Source of the DNA: Siphonodentalium dalli
Lineage: Eukaryota; Mollusca; Scaphopoda; Gadilida; Siphonodentaliidae
DNA length: 64,000 bases
NCBI GenBank assembly: GCA_032622095.1
Contig: CP136063.1
Coordinates: 89,753,980-89,817,979, forward strand
Reading direction: 5' to 3'
Below the pieces are notes generated by a model, which saw nothing but the letters and a program-made list of their open reading frames with translations, had not been told where the DNA came from and ran no database searches. Made by a program: the position numbers and the translations under genes. Shown in pieces: positions 44,064 to 54,192 of this stretch (position 1 is the first letter of the stretch; every line of letters starts with the position of its first letter).

Positions 44064-44446
44064 CCCTTTACCCAACAAACCGGCCAAATAAAGCTCCAAC
44101 AGCCTAAAATATCTTCGGTCTGTCTCAATAGAACCATACACATATGGATATCATTGGAACCGGCTCCTTGACCACATTGTGATAGTTACAGTTATGCCCT
44201 GTGCCAATGCATTCTCTTATATATGCGAGTCGACCATAGGTCGCCTCGCATATATAAGAGAATGCATTGGCCTAAAAAAAAATCTTTTTTTAACACTTTT
44301 TACCATTTTTTCTTACATTCTTTAACAATTTTATAATTTTTAATGTGTTAAGCCAATGCATTCTCTTATATATGCGAGGCGACCTATGGTCGACTCGCAT
44401 ATATAAGAGAATGCATTGGCACAGGGCCGTTCTGTTGGGTAAAGGG
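44064..44446. mobile_element. piggyBac-like element carrying two palindromic cassettes
   Basis: It is flanked by exact TTAA (44060-44063, 44447-44450). The ends are CCCTTTACCCAACA and TGTTGGGTAAAGGG. Inside are two copies of the cassette in opposite orientation (44206-44272, 44353-44427) separated by a T-rich spacer, so the element folds at two levels. The cassette is the same as in 11747 and 15301, but the shell is different. Confidence 0.8.
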
Positions 44447-44879
44447 TTAAGGAACACACATAAAGTAACTGCATTAGTGCCGATCACAAACCCTGTGTAC
44501 CCTTCAGCACATTGTTCAAAACCTGTGCACCCTTCAGCACTTATTTTGGTGAGAGTGACCCCTTCAGCATCAGTATCGGCTTAGAACAATCATCTTGGTG
44601 TGTATTTTGCCTCACCGGCTTGTATTTTAATAGATATTGCGTTTATCGTAGTTACAATGGCACTTTTTTGTGTGATGGTGTGTGTGTGTGCAGCCGCAGA
44701 AAAGTGAGTATATCTCGACTTGTGAACGGCATGTTATTATTCATCATACTATAGCCAATAGGCATATATAACTGGTGAAATGTACAATATCTCATCAAAT
44801 TTGTACCGTCATAGTACCCCAGTTACAAGCAGAGGACAGACAGAAAAACAATTAATACAATAGCAGAATGATTCATATT

Positions 44880-44960
44880 CATTGGTGGGAAATGTTCAGA
44901 TAATACGTTCAACTGTGGTCGTTTTGTTGAATTTATTATCTGAACATTTCTTAAGGGTAC
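44880..44960. repeat. Hairpin core of the CTATACTAAA family
   Basis: GGAAATGTTCAGATAATACG pairs with ATTATCTGAACATTTC. The same hairpin is the centre of the element at 50554-50793. Confidence 0.6.
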
Positions 44961-44984
44961 CACTCGATCGTCAAATATTATTTA

Positions 44985-45360
44985 TTATTATCCATCCCTT
45001 AACTAGTACTATTTCTGACTGGGCAAAAGCCGTCACATGATAATCCGGGAAAAAGTCATTTTGGACTCCCGAAAGTCATATTGGACTCCCGAGTGTACAA
45101 TATGACTTTTTATTGGGACTCCGTGACGTCACGAATTAACTCTATTGCAAAATGAATCGGTGAAATTGTGATGCGCACGCAACACTGGTGGATTTAGCAG
45201 ACCTTTCACTTCCGCATTGACTTTTTTTTTTCACTTCCTTCTTTACTCTTCCAAATCATGCTTTCTGATGATCAATGGCAGGCTATTATAGACAATTAAG
45301 TGCCGACAAATACCAAAAATAACCACAAAAGTTTTATTTCCAAAATTTGGATAAACATAC
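44985..45360 (+). repeat. Duplicated block, copy 1
   Basis: TTATTATCCATCCCTTAACT, AAGTCATATTGGACTCCCGA, GACTCCGTGACGTCACGAAT and TTCTGATGATCAA recur in order at 46198-46540. The CRE-like TGACGTCA is conserved in both copies. Confidence 0.7.
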
Positions 45361-45374
45361 AGATGGACAATAAA

Positions 45375-45575
45375 AATGTCATTATACAATGTTGTGTACA
45401 GTACTGTACAGTGTGTTTTTTTTATTGTACTCGTCCAGGTTGTGGTGTAAAGTCATATTGGAATCGACACTGCGTGTCTCGTCCAATATAACTTTTCACC
45501 AATACCTGGACTTGAACAAGAAAAACACATACTGTACACAACATTGTATAATGACTGTACAGTATAGAAAGGGTT
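45375..45575. repeat. Inverted repeat after the duplicated block, with a TTAA-type end
   Basis: ATGTCATTATACAATGTTGT and GTACTCGTCCAGGTTGTGGT pair with ACCAATACCTGGACTTG and ACAACATTGTATAATGAC. GTATAGAAAGGGTTAA at 45562 is an orphan end of the CTATACTAAA family. Confidence 0.65.
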
Positions 45576-45651
45576 AATGCACCATAATCCTAATAAGAAC
45601 TAAAATAGTTTTTTTTTTTAAATTGGTCTGTAAACATGAATACATCTATAA

Positions 45652-45849
45652 CCCTTTCGTTAGTAAATTGATTCTCCCACTCAGTTATAAGTGTAAATTG
45701 GAATGGTCTATTATTAATTTTTGAGGGGTGTTCAGGATACATAATCAGACGACAGACAGAAAAGCAAATGCTCGTTTGTTGAAGCATTTTATCTGAAAAT
45801 CACCCAAGGGAACTAACTACTCGTCAATGAATATTTAGTATAGACAGGG
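45652..45849. mobile_element. piggyBac-like MITE, CTATACTAAA family
   Basis: It runs from CCCTTTCGTTAGTAAATTG to TATTTAGTATAGACAGGG followed by TTAA (45850-45853). The left target is worn (TATA). The interior has AATTGGAATGGTCTATTATT. Confidence 0.6.
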
Positions 45850-45855
45850 TTAATA

Positions 45856-46184
45856 AGCGTCTTTTAGACATACGCACTTCATATTTTAGCTATAGAAAAG
45901 GGTCGACACACGCAACCGAAAACGGCATTAAAAGACATAATTTGTCACATGTGTGGTGAACATAAAATTGAAACAGAAAAACATTTTATTATCGAATGCA
46001 GTGCGTATGCCGACTCTAGAAAAGACTTGTTTACTATTTCTCAAAATTATAGCATAGTGATGATGATAAGTTCATCATCATAATGAAAAACAAGGACAAA
46101 CAAATAATCAATTCCGTATGCAACATGATCCGGTTATTCCTTCTAAAAAGACAGAACGATGGCAATATGGGGAATAAACCTTGA
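45856..46184 (+). pseudogene. Frameshifted C-terminal end of a LINE reverse transcriptase
   Basis: One frame gives LDIRTSYF. After a one-base shift, IEKGRHTQPKTALKDIICHM continues into a CHMC - HKIETEKHF - C arrangement and then YADSRKDLF. After a further shift, KNKDKQIINSVCNMIRLFLL runs to a stop at 46182-46184. An IExGR motif followed by a C-x2-C ... H-F ... C cluster and a helical tail is the usual end of ORF2 in many non-LTR retrotransposons. At least two frameshifts and the missing upstream part mark it as a dead 5'-truncated copy. It lies between the two copies of the duplicated block. Confidence 0.6.
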
Positions 46185-46197
46185 AAGAAATTTTAAT

Positions 46198-46600
46198 TAT
46201 TATCCATCCCTCTACTAACACTATTTCTGATTGGGCACAAGCCGCCACGTGGTAATCCGGGAAAAAGTCATATTGGACTCCCGAATGTCATATTTGACTC
46301 CCAAGTGTGCAATATGACATTTTATCGGGACTCTGTGACGTCACGAATTAACTATTGCGAAATGAATTGGTGAAATTGTGATGTGCGTGCAACACTGGCG
46401 CGTTGGGTTTTTTTTTCACTTCCGTGTTTACTGATCCAAATCATTCTTTCTGATGATCAAATACAGGCTTTAATAGAGAATTTAATACCAAAAGTAACCA
46501 CTAAAGTTTTATTCCCAAAATGTGGATAAACATACACACTTTTCACCACAACCTGGACTCGTACAAGAAAAACACATACTGTACACAACATTGTATAATA
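46198..46600 (+). repeat. Duplicated block, copy 2
   Basis: It is the partner of 44985-45360, continuing to ACTGTACACAACATTGTATA near 46585, which corresponds to one arm of the inverted repeat at 45375-45575. Confidence 0.7.
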
Positions 46601-48183
46601 ACATTATAATACTAAGGATTATATATCGTACATATTCCCATATACCTGTATTTTATTTGTATGTGTAAATTTGCCTGTATTAATTGCTATTTGCAACTGC
46701 CTCCATTTGTGTATTGCAATAACTCATCTTATTATCTTATCTTATACCCATTTCTGCCAAGGCTCATAATGGAATTCCGTGATTTATTATGTTAGTCCGA
46801 TTCCATTGTCTGTTTGTTGCTTCTCTATACTGTATGTCGAATTTACAAATTGCAATATTTATGATAAATATCAAAGTAAACAGATGTTTATATCTACTTC
46901 TCGTCTTTAAATATTAAAAATATGTTTGTATATTATCAGTCTACGTATTTTTTTGACTACATGAATTACAAGAGCAAAGAAAATTAGTCTAAATTTATTC
47001 TCAACGATCATATATAGGACCATTTATTGGATATATACACACCCAGTTCTTTAATTAAAGATGGCCTATCTCTTCCGGGCCACAATTATATCAAGATTTT
47101 TTTTTTAAACGCGATTTCAAGAGTACAATTTTTTTTCTGGGAATAAAACACTGACACTCAAGATTGGATATATTTTTGTCTATAAAAGGCACATGCAATA
47201 TAGTGGTTTATTCCTGAGGTTGTAAAACAAAATGTCTGACATTTTGCCTTGATGGAAAGTGCTAACAAGATAGAGTTATCCCACTTGATACGTTCCGAAC
47301 GTTTCCGCGAGCCTCGTGGAAACATTCGAAGCATAGCAAGTGGGAGAACTCTATCTCTATCCGAGGTCACCCGATGTTTCATGGCCGAACAGTTATAAAA
47401 ATAGCCCGTAAAACTGTCCCAATTGCTTGTATGTATTTACCCGAAAATTCGAAATATGTTTTATGGATAGAAGCGTTTCCGAACATAGGTCTTCGATTGA
47501 TATATATATTATTTCATAGCCAGGAAACTAAATAAAACTTGTTATAGGAAGAGATATACCATCTTAATTAATTTCCGAAGGGTTGATCACTTTGGATTGT
47601 CCTCACTATATGCGTGGTGGATATCCTGAACGTATTCAATATCTGATGATGGTGGTGTTTATTAAATACGCCGGGCGCACGTTTGTGCTCACGCACATAT
47701 ATATTATATCGTCTTGATTGTCTTTTGCGAATCTCTAACTCCCTTGAATGTTTGGCAACAGGAATGATCACTGAGGGCGCAACTGAAATGAGGAAAAGAC
47801 ACATAAAGAGTTATAGTCTGTTGGTGTTTGAAGTTCAAAGTTTGATATTTTCCGATCTAAACCTGGCAATTGTGACAACAATTGTGATAATTCTGGAGAC
47901 ATATTTACAGTTCCATAACAAAAACCCTCCACAGTGGATATTATAAGTACTCATGAGATGTTCGAGTTTTCAAAATTTTACTATTTTGTACAGTGTAATA
48001 TTTATATAATAAAGTTGAATTATTGTACGCTTTTCCACTAGGAAGGAAAAACTTTCTTTGAAATGATGGACACTTTTAAATTCTCTATTCACAACAAGTC
48101 ACACTGTTATGGTTGGTAGTCGATGCAATGACTCTATACCTGCTCAGATGCTTCCCTTAGACTAAATCAAATTTATATGACTT
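46601..48183. other. Unique AT-rich sequence with one hairpin
   Basis: GATAGAGTTATCCCACTTG (47270) pairs imperfectly with CAAGTGGGAGAACTCTATC (47338), with CGTTTCCGCGAGCCTCGTGG near the tip. Overlapping frames of 78-87 codons at 47568-47946 lie on opposite strands and show no domain. Confidence 0.4.
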
Positions 48184-49275
48184 TGGCTGCGGACACACGT
48201 ATCACAGTAGCGATGGCATAGTAGGTGTGACAATTTATTATGGTGGAGTTTGGTGACAATTGGTCGTCATAATTAATATGCCATAGCAAGCCATGTTGCC
48301 CGCTGAGTTTCCGCACAATGAGTCGACTTGACCAATTAACCCATTGCACTTGGTACTTTTTTTTAATAGGATCTCAATGCATGTTTATCTACTTATATTT
48401 ACATACTAAGTGTTGTCATCACTAAATCCAGCATTCTGATTAGTCGGCGCCCACGTGGCTAGTTGCAGTTATTTCTTGGTGAATGCGCAACGGCTCATAC
48501 CACCAAGCTCATTACACCATCGATACGTCATTGGGTTTGGAAAGACGAACGCGTAATGTTTTGGGTGCATTTGGACTCGCGCAGGATTGACTTAATACAT
48601 CATCGGGTTTCAATATGAAGAGAAATTGTTCCTATTAACTTTTGCCAAGGGTGCTATTGGGTATTTTGGGCTGTTTTTGTCACGATACACTTTTCGATTT
48701 AAATACATTTACAAAGTGGCTTTTTCGCTAAATGTATATACATATAAGGAATAACTGTCATGTGGACTATTTTTATGGAGATGTAACCGTGAGGTAAGTG
48801 GTCATAACTTGTATATGTCCACTTACCTCACGGTTACATCTCCATAAAAACAGTCCACATGACAGTTAATCCTTATATATATTAATTTCATGAGTATTAA
48901 GACAGTTCCCCAATTGCGTTTATTTTTATTTTGCGACGTTTAGTTCTTCGCATAAGTTTTGACTCACTTACATTTGCTGAAAAATTACACGGGCGATTTA
49001 GTAGGAACAATTATGACTGTTGACAGGGTGTGTTATTCATTTAGTTACTGTGTGTTGAGTAAAGATCGACAGCGACACGACATTCAGGTAGATACATCTT
49101 TGAAAGATCGACCGTCGCTGGTCGAGCTTGGCAGACTCATTGTGCGAATTTGCAGCGGGCAACATGGCTTACTATGGCGTATTAATTATGACGACCAATT
49201 GTCACCAAACTCCACCCATAATAAATTGTCACACCTACTATACCATAGCTACTGTGATACGTGTGTCCGCAGCCT
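48184..49275. repeat. Long inverted repeat with nested hairpin
   Basis: The outer arms: GGCTGCGGACACACGTATCA and TTTGGTGACAATTGGTCGTC on the left pair with their complements at 49153-49275. The inner hairpin 48733-48886 has near-perfect arms (TAACTGTCATGTGGACTATT, ACCGTGAGGTAAGTGG) around CATAACTTGTATATGT. The two stems are not quite concentric, suggesting two events. The 153-codon frame at 48959-49420 runs across the right arm, starts without ATG and is not considered a gene. Confidence 0.7.
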
Positions 49276-50178
49276 TTCTCATTTCTATTTCTATTTTTTG
49301 TTATTGAAATGTGTAGAAAGAAACTGCTTGCATGTTGGTAAGTGGTTACAGGAGCAGGTTAGATCCAGTCTCATTTATAACAAAAGAGTCATGACCAGGA
49401 CTGATTATGGTCCCCATTGAAGACATGTATGCAGTTGTCTACACTCATAAACTATATGAACCCCAAGTCCACAAAACGAATAATTGAAACTGACCATTTA
49501 ATTGTAAATGTATTCAATTTCTGTAACATTTGTAAAATATTTGTAATTTTTTGAACATGTCTGAATGAATATGTATTTTTGATCTCAATAAAAATTATTT
49601 TTTTAAAAAGTTTTATTTATGCGCCACCGGCCAAGAACTCACCGATGACATAGAATATGATGGTAGTTTCATCACCCAGGAACTCACCGATGTCATATAC
49701 TATGATTGTAGTCTCACCTCCCACGAACTTACGATTGTTTTTTCATGTTTCTCAAGAAAATATTTTGAACGCTTTTCAATGTCTCAGAATGGATTGATTT
49801 TTCAGTCAAAGCATTGTGTTTCTTTACAGTTTATTCCCAGACAATTAGTTTTAGCTGAATCTTGCAGATGAAATATAAGACATTAAAGCTATAAGAATAT
49901 GTAAAAAACAAAAAAAATTGAAAAATTAATATTTCAACACTATAATGAACTTACCGATCATATTTCGTTCTTACTTGTAACCCAAACTAAACAGTTAATT
50001 TTCTTTTTCCTTTTTTTTAACAACCAAATTACAACATATTACAAAGCTACATCATGATCATTATGATCACGCTCAACTAGTACAGATACTGATTTATTTT
50101 CATTTCCTGGTTTTCAAGACAATCAAGACAAAAATAATCTTTCCTGACCGATGTAATATAATATAATTGTAATCTCAC
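49276..50178. other. Candidate intron/3' region of the - strand gene, with a small duplicated motif
   Basis: GATCTCAATAAAAATTATTT at 49580 looks like a + strand 3' end. On the - strand (49737-49630), ACATCGGTGAGTTCCTGG and TCATCGGTGAGTTCTTGG form a 52-bp duplication. A related ACATCGGTCAGGAAAG is at about 50155, just beyond the donor of the exon at 50179. No further exon could be defined. Confidence 0.35.
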
Positions 50179-50302
50179 CACATTCCAGCTGTTGGATGGA
50201 GGCATTGCTCGTGGACGATCGGACAATTCAGGCATATGATGGTACTGTGCTGGTCCATGATCGGGCGGTGGTGGTTCACGGCCTGGAGGCCGCAAAACTT
50301 TC
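50179..50302 (-). CDS. Proline-rich internal exon, probable cadherin cytoplasmic tail
   Basis: On the - strand the acceptor TTTTATCCACAG precedes this 124-nt exon and AATGTG|GTGAGA follows it. It encodes KVLRPPGREPPPPDHGPAQY HHMPELSDRPRAMPPSNSWN V (41 residues) after one base that completes a split codon, ending in phase 0. The cadherin transmembrane exon at 59829-59460 ends with two bases of a codon (TG), so the two exons join in phase and give Trp. A proline-rich segment soon after the membrane is credible for a cytoplasmic tail. The intervening 9.2 kb is full of mobile elements, like the introns of the HtrL-like gene. Exon status is well supported by its splice sites; the assignment to the cadherin gene is inference. 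A MITE (50334-50507) lies only 31 bp upstream of its 3' splice site. Confidence 0.55.
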
Positions 50303-50333
50303 CTGTGGATAAAACAAACATGCATAGAGTGTA

Positions 50334-50507
50334 CAGTAATGCCCTAAGTAATCGACCCCTTAACCGCAGCAGAATTATTGGTAACTTTTCAGGACTCTCG
50401 GGGAGAGCTTTCCGATGAATTGCAACAAGCCATATTTCCGACTAAATCCTGAAAAGTTACCAATAATTCTGCTGCGGTTAAGGGGTAGATTACTTATGGC
50501 ATTACTG
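50334..50507. mobile_element. CAGTAATGCC foldback MITE
   Basis: CAGTAATGCCCTAAGTAATC pairs with its complement ending GGCATTACTG, TA on each side. The left arm is shortened next to the tip. It would lie in the intron just before the exon at 50302-50179. Confidence 0.75.
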
Positions 50508-50553
50508 TATATATGGGCGCCTATCTGATCGTCTTAAATAGAAGAAGATTTAA

Positions 50554-50793
50554 CCCTTGCTATACTAAATACTCATTGATGAGTAGTTACCTTAGGAAAA
50601 TGTTCAGATAACAGGCCGTTTGTGTAACTTATTATCTGAACATTTCCCTCCAAAGAATATGAAATCCTTATATTATATATTCGTCATACTGTTGTTTACT
50701 CATTTTATCTCAACATCTTTCCAAATGAACAATAGAACGTTTCAATGTAAACTTTTATTACTGATTGGGAGAATCCGTTTAGCATAGGAAGGG
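50554..50793. mobile_element. piggyBac-like MITE, CTATACTAAA family
   Basis: TTAA (50550-50553) precedes CCCTTGCTATACTAAATACT; the right end is TTTAGCATAGGAAGGG, then TTAA (50794-50797). The core hairpin is AAAATGTTCAGATAA with TTATCTGAACATTT. Its right TTAA is also the left target of the next element. Confidence 0.75.
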
Positions 50794-50797
50794 TTAA

Positions 50798-51267
50798 AGG
50801 CCCACTTAATTTGTGAACCCCCAGATCACATATATAAAATATATACCATTTGAAAGAGGAAGCTCCAAAACATTGTATTATCAACTTATCCGGTGTAATA
50901 AACTGTGAAATGTTGTTTGTGTTGAGGTACTGACGCGTATTTGAGCTTAAGTTTCGTCTGGGTTTGTTGTGCAAAGTGTATAATTTTCAATGGAGGGGGA
51001 ATAACTCTTAAAGATAGAGTTATTCCCCTTCCATTTAAAATACATTTTTAGTTTGGATTACGTTGCATTCTGGGAGTCAAAAGGGGGTTAATGTTTTATA
51101 TGATTTCAGCTGTTTTTTTATTCTCTATGGTCATCTTCTGAGACACAGACATTTCAATGGTGATGAATTATAGTAGATTAATCATATTGTATGGACAGAT
51201 TATTATTAAAACCGTATATCAAGACAGTATAACAAAATTATCGGTGACTCGAAAATTAAGTGGGCCT
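50798..51267 (+). mobile_element. Kolobok-like MITE, AGGCCC family, complete
   Basis: TTAA (50794-50797) is followed by AGGCCCACTTAATTTGTG. The element ends AAAATTAAGTGGGCCT at 51267, then TTCA (worn TTAA). The middle has the hairpin GGGGGAATAACTCTTAAAGA with TAGAGTTATTCCCC, and GAGACACAGAC. It is 470 bp. Other copies: 16125/19990-20432 (split), 35760-36186, 52329-52715, 54112-54188 and a trace at 3552. TTAA targets with purine-rich AGG ends are more like Kolobok than piggyBac; this is inference. Confidence 0.75.
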
Positions 51268-51428
51268 TTCAAAATAGAGAAGGAGAATATAACATACACA
51301 TGCAAGCCTACTGTCTAAGTTTCTACTTCATGGAAGTAAAAGTACATTTTAAAAAAAAGATTTTCGTCTCGAAGTTGACATAATTGCTACTCTACTATGA
51401 GTGGAGCGATTAAAACATCTTAATTTAA

Positions 51429-51977
51429 AGGGGTACAGTTTACGCCATTTTCAATAAACTCCCGATAATGACAACGATCTAATATCGATAATATATAGAC
51501 AAATAAGTAATTTGAGTCGAAATATGTATTATGTAAACGTTCAGGTTAATATAATATCTTAAAATCAAAATTAATAATTTGATATCAATTTAATTTATGG
51601 CTGGAGCCATAAATTAAATTACGAAATTTCCGTGTACAAGACGTAATCAAATTGACTGATAGTGGATTGGGTAACGCGTGGCACACATGATCGTGTCGAA
51701 AAATATGTTGATACCGAGAGTAAACTCAAGCCACTCACTGACTAGTGTCTATCTGGGACTATTATGCATATAATATAACATTTATTTGATGCATTTGCTT
51801 GAAAACTGTACAAAAATTACTCGGAAATGACAAATTGTATTTTCGCATTCCGGCTAATCTGCCATCGGTAACATTACTTCGTACTCAACAGACTTTCAAA
51901 TAATGGAAATCTGGTTACCTTATTCTGCGACTCAGAGACTATAGAAACTAACAACAACTGTTGAGTACAGTATCACT
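51429..51977. mobile_element. Kolobok-like MITE, AGGGGTACAG family, complete
   Basis: It is flanked by exact TTAA (51425-51428, 51978-51981). The ends are AGGGGTACAGTTTACGCC and GAGTACAGTATCACT. The internal inverted pair AATTTAATTTATGGCTGGAG and CCATAAATTAAATT is shared with 31360-31760. Confidence 0.7.
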
Positions 51978-52002
51978 TTAACGTGCATCCTTATTCAGAG
52001 CC

Positions 52003-52065
52003 TTGAATCTACGTCACTATAATTCCAAAACTGTCGCTTCAGACGTTCGGGTCGCTGTGGTTCAG
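52003..52065 (+). repeat. Second copy of the 33.0-kb short repeat
   Basis: CTACGTCACTATAATTCC, AACTGTCGCTTC and CGTTCGGGTCGCTG match 33015-33065. Confidence 0.45.
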
Positions 52066-52082
52066 AGTTGAGGTCTGTTTAA

Positions 52083-52324
52083 TCCTTTGAGTGCCAGGTC
52101 GATTTTGTATCAACCCATATACCCTGTGCCAATGCATTCTCTTATATATGCGAGTCGACCATATGTCGCCTCGCATATATAAGAGAATGCATTGGCCTAA
52201 CAATTATTATTATATTTTTTTTAATTTTTTTTTTTACAATTTTAATAATTTATTCTTATATTCTTTAACATACTTATTTTGTAGGTTTTAGGGCCGATGA
52301 GATCGGCCCCTGACACTCAAAGGG
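52083..52324. mobile_element. piggyBac-like MITE with palindromic cassette, twin of 11747
   Basis: TTAA (52079-52082) precedes TCCTTTGAGTGCCAGG; the right end is CTGACACTCAAAGGG followed by TTAA (52325-52328). The cassette CCAATGCATTCTCTTATATA with a GTCGACCATATGTCGCC tip is followed by the T-rich tract and GGGCCGATGAGATCGGCCCC. Confidence 0.8.
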
Positions 52325-52328
52325 TTAA

Positions 52329-52715
52329 AGGCCCGCTTAATTTTTGAACCCCCAGATCACATTATATAAAACATGTGCCATATTATATACCATTTGAAAG
52401 AGGAAGCTCCAAAACATTGTATTATCAACTTATCCGGTGTAATAAACTGTGAACATGTTGTTTTTGTTGAGTCACCAACGCGTTTTGTCATCTAGATTGC
52501 AGTAAAAAGCAGTATTATTTTCAATGCAAGAGGAATAACTCTATATATTAAAGATAGAGTTCTTCCCCTTCCATCGAAAAAGTATTAATTATGTTGCATT
52601 CTGGGATCCAAAGGGGGGAAGTCATTCTATGATTTCAGCAATTTTCTATTTCTCTGTGGGCATCTTCTGAGACACAGATGTTTCAAATATTGATGAATTA
52701 TAGTATAGTCTGGTC
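52329..52715 (+). mobile_element. Kolobok-like MITE, AGGCCC family, right end truncated
   Basis: It starts AGGCCCGCTTAATTTTTGAA directly at the TTAA that closes the preceding MITE and runs to about TTGATGAATTATAGTATA. The last 80 bp of the family are missing. Confidence 0.7.
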
Positions 52716-53369
52716 GAAAAAGCTACATTTGTGGAATACTAGAACCCTAGAGGCATTTTTGGGGAAAAGCATGAAACTAAGTTTTCTAGCATAATTCAAG
52801 TATGCTGAATCCAATGAGGGTGCCTGTCGCCGCCTGTGACCCATATTTCACCCATAAAATCAACTTAAAGTCACATTCTGTTTTTATTGCCGCGAAAATA
52901 CAGTAAGTCAATATCGAGACATATATCACACTCGTTATACATGTAATCTCATGAACATGGGAATACTTTGTTATTTGAATCACCCCTCGTAACCTTTCTG
53001 TCATAACTATCTCATCATCTGCTATACATATATGGACAAGTATGTTATTTAATAAATAAACGCTCTTCATGAAATCACACCCGGTTGAAAGTTCTGTGAA
53101 TCAGGATTAAGTTGAAAATATGACGTTTTTTCACAAATATCTTCTAGACCAGTTCATGCTGTTTGGAACTGCTTGAGTAATGTGACTTTATATTGTGTTT
53201 TGTATATTAACTGATCATTGGAGCAATTAAATATGCAATTATTGGAACACGGTATAAAATTTCACAAAAAATCACAATTGGGATTTTAGTCATATTTCAA
53301 CAAGAAATGAACAGAACTTTGTAATGTAAGTGAGGCATATCATTACCTATGAATATTTCAACTCATTGG
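52716..53369. other. Unique sequence without supported gene
   Basis: A 94-codon - strand frame (52786-53070) has some hydrophobic residues but no recognisable domain or splice context. Confidence 0.35.
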
Positions 53370-53990
53370 AACCAAAATTCTTACTTTGGCTCAAAATGGC
53401 TGCCAAAATGGCCGCCAAAATATGGAAAATGGTAAATATTGCCCCAGCGTGTCCTGCAATCGCTTACAAGTTGTGGTTGATGTATAAAATTGGCTATTCT
53501 GCCTCCTATACATTGAATACTAACATATCTGATGCATCATGGTTAATTGTTACTATTGTTACCTCTGACATCACCAAAAATATTGGACTTTTCTCTCAAA
53601 AACTTGACATAAATATCGGCAAAAATTAACTTTTCAGGTATAGACCATTTTTTCAAGTAAAATGCAACTATCATTGGTAAAATGTAACTGTCTCTGGATT
53701 CAAATGTGTTTATTGTTTTTGGTCTATCTTAATTGTGTCACACTACGGTATCTATAGACCAAATTGCTCAAGATGGCTTCCAAAATGGCCACCAAATTTG
53801 TAAAAAGTTTTTTTTACATATATCCTGAACATTATTCTCTGTGTTATCCGAAAAGGTAGTAAATTGTGACTCACTTGGTTATTATACGTGTTAGTTAATT
53901 AACTGACAACTATATGTTCTATTCTGGTTGTCCCAGTTCCGTATGGGGCATGACAAATTCATTTTAAAGTATGGAATTTTGCCGAGAACC
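53370..53990 (+). repeat. Dispersed repeat, forward copy
   Basis: It contains AAAATGGCTGCCAAAATGGC, CCAGCGTGTCCTGCAATCGC, ACATAAATATCGGCAAAAAT and GTTGTCCCAGTTCCGTATGG. It matches 41571-42106 reversed. The shared open frame is discussed among the rejected items. Confidence 0.7.
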
Positions 53991-54111
53991 TATTTTGTGA
54001 TTCTGGCCATATTATTCAATGGAAATGGGCAGAACGTTGAGACGGAACCGAGATGAACCATAATCTGTGGCTATTCTGGTCCTTTATGGTAGTATTTTAA
54101 CCATATTTTAT

Positions 54112-54188
54112 GGCATAGATTGTTATTAAAACCGTATATCAAGTCACTATAAAAACAATAAACGGCGACTCGAAAATTAAGTGGGCCT
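54112..54188 (+). mobile_element. Right end of a Kolobok-like MITE (AGGCCC family)
   Basis: It runs from TGGCATAGATTGTTATTAAA to AAAATTAAGTGGGCCT, followed by TTAA (54189-54192). The left part is missing. Together with the copy truncated at 52715 it could be one element split by the sequence between (including the 53.4-kb repeat). Confidence 0.65.
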
Positions 54189-54192
54189 TTAA

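Noticed and set aside
48959-49420. 153-codon + strand frame.
   Set aside because: It has no ATG start, crosses one arm of a long inverted repeat and shows no recognisable domain.
50077-50178. Continuation of the proline-rich frame beyond 50179.
   Set aside because: The frame stays open for 34 codons only by chance; a consensus donor at 50179/50178 and the start of a repeated AT-rich motif mark the exon end.
41877-53629. Two similar reading frames in the 41.9-kb (-) and 53.4-kb (+) repeats, both ending ...IGKN-stop and sharing ACPAI-YKLWLM.
   Set aside because: Codon by codon, most differences between the copies change the amino acid and fall at all positions; there is no sign of purifying selection. 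The frame looks like a by-product of a dispersed non-coding repeat.
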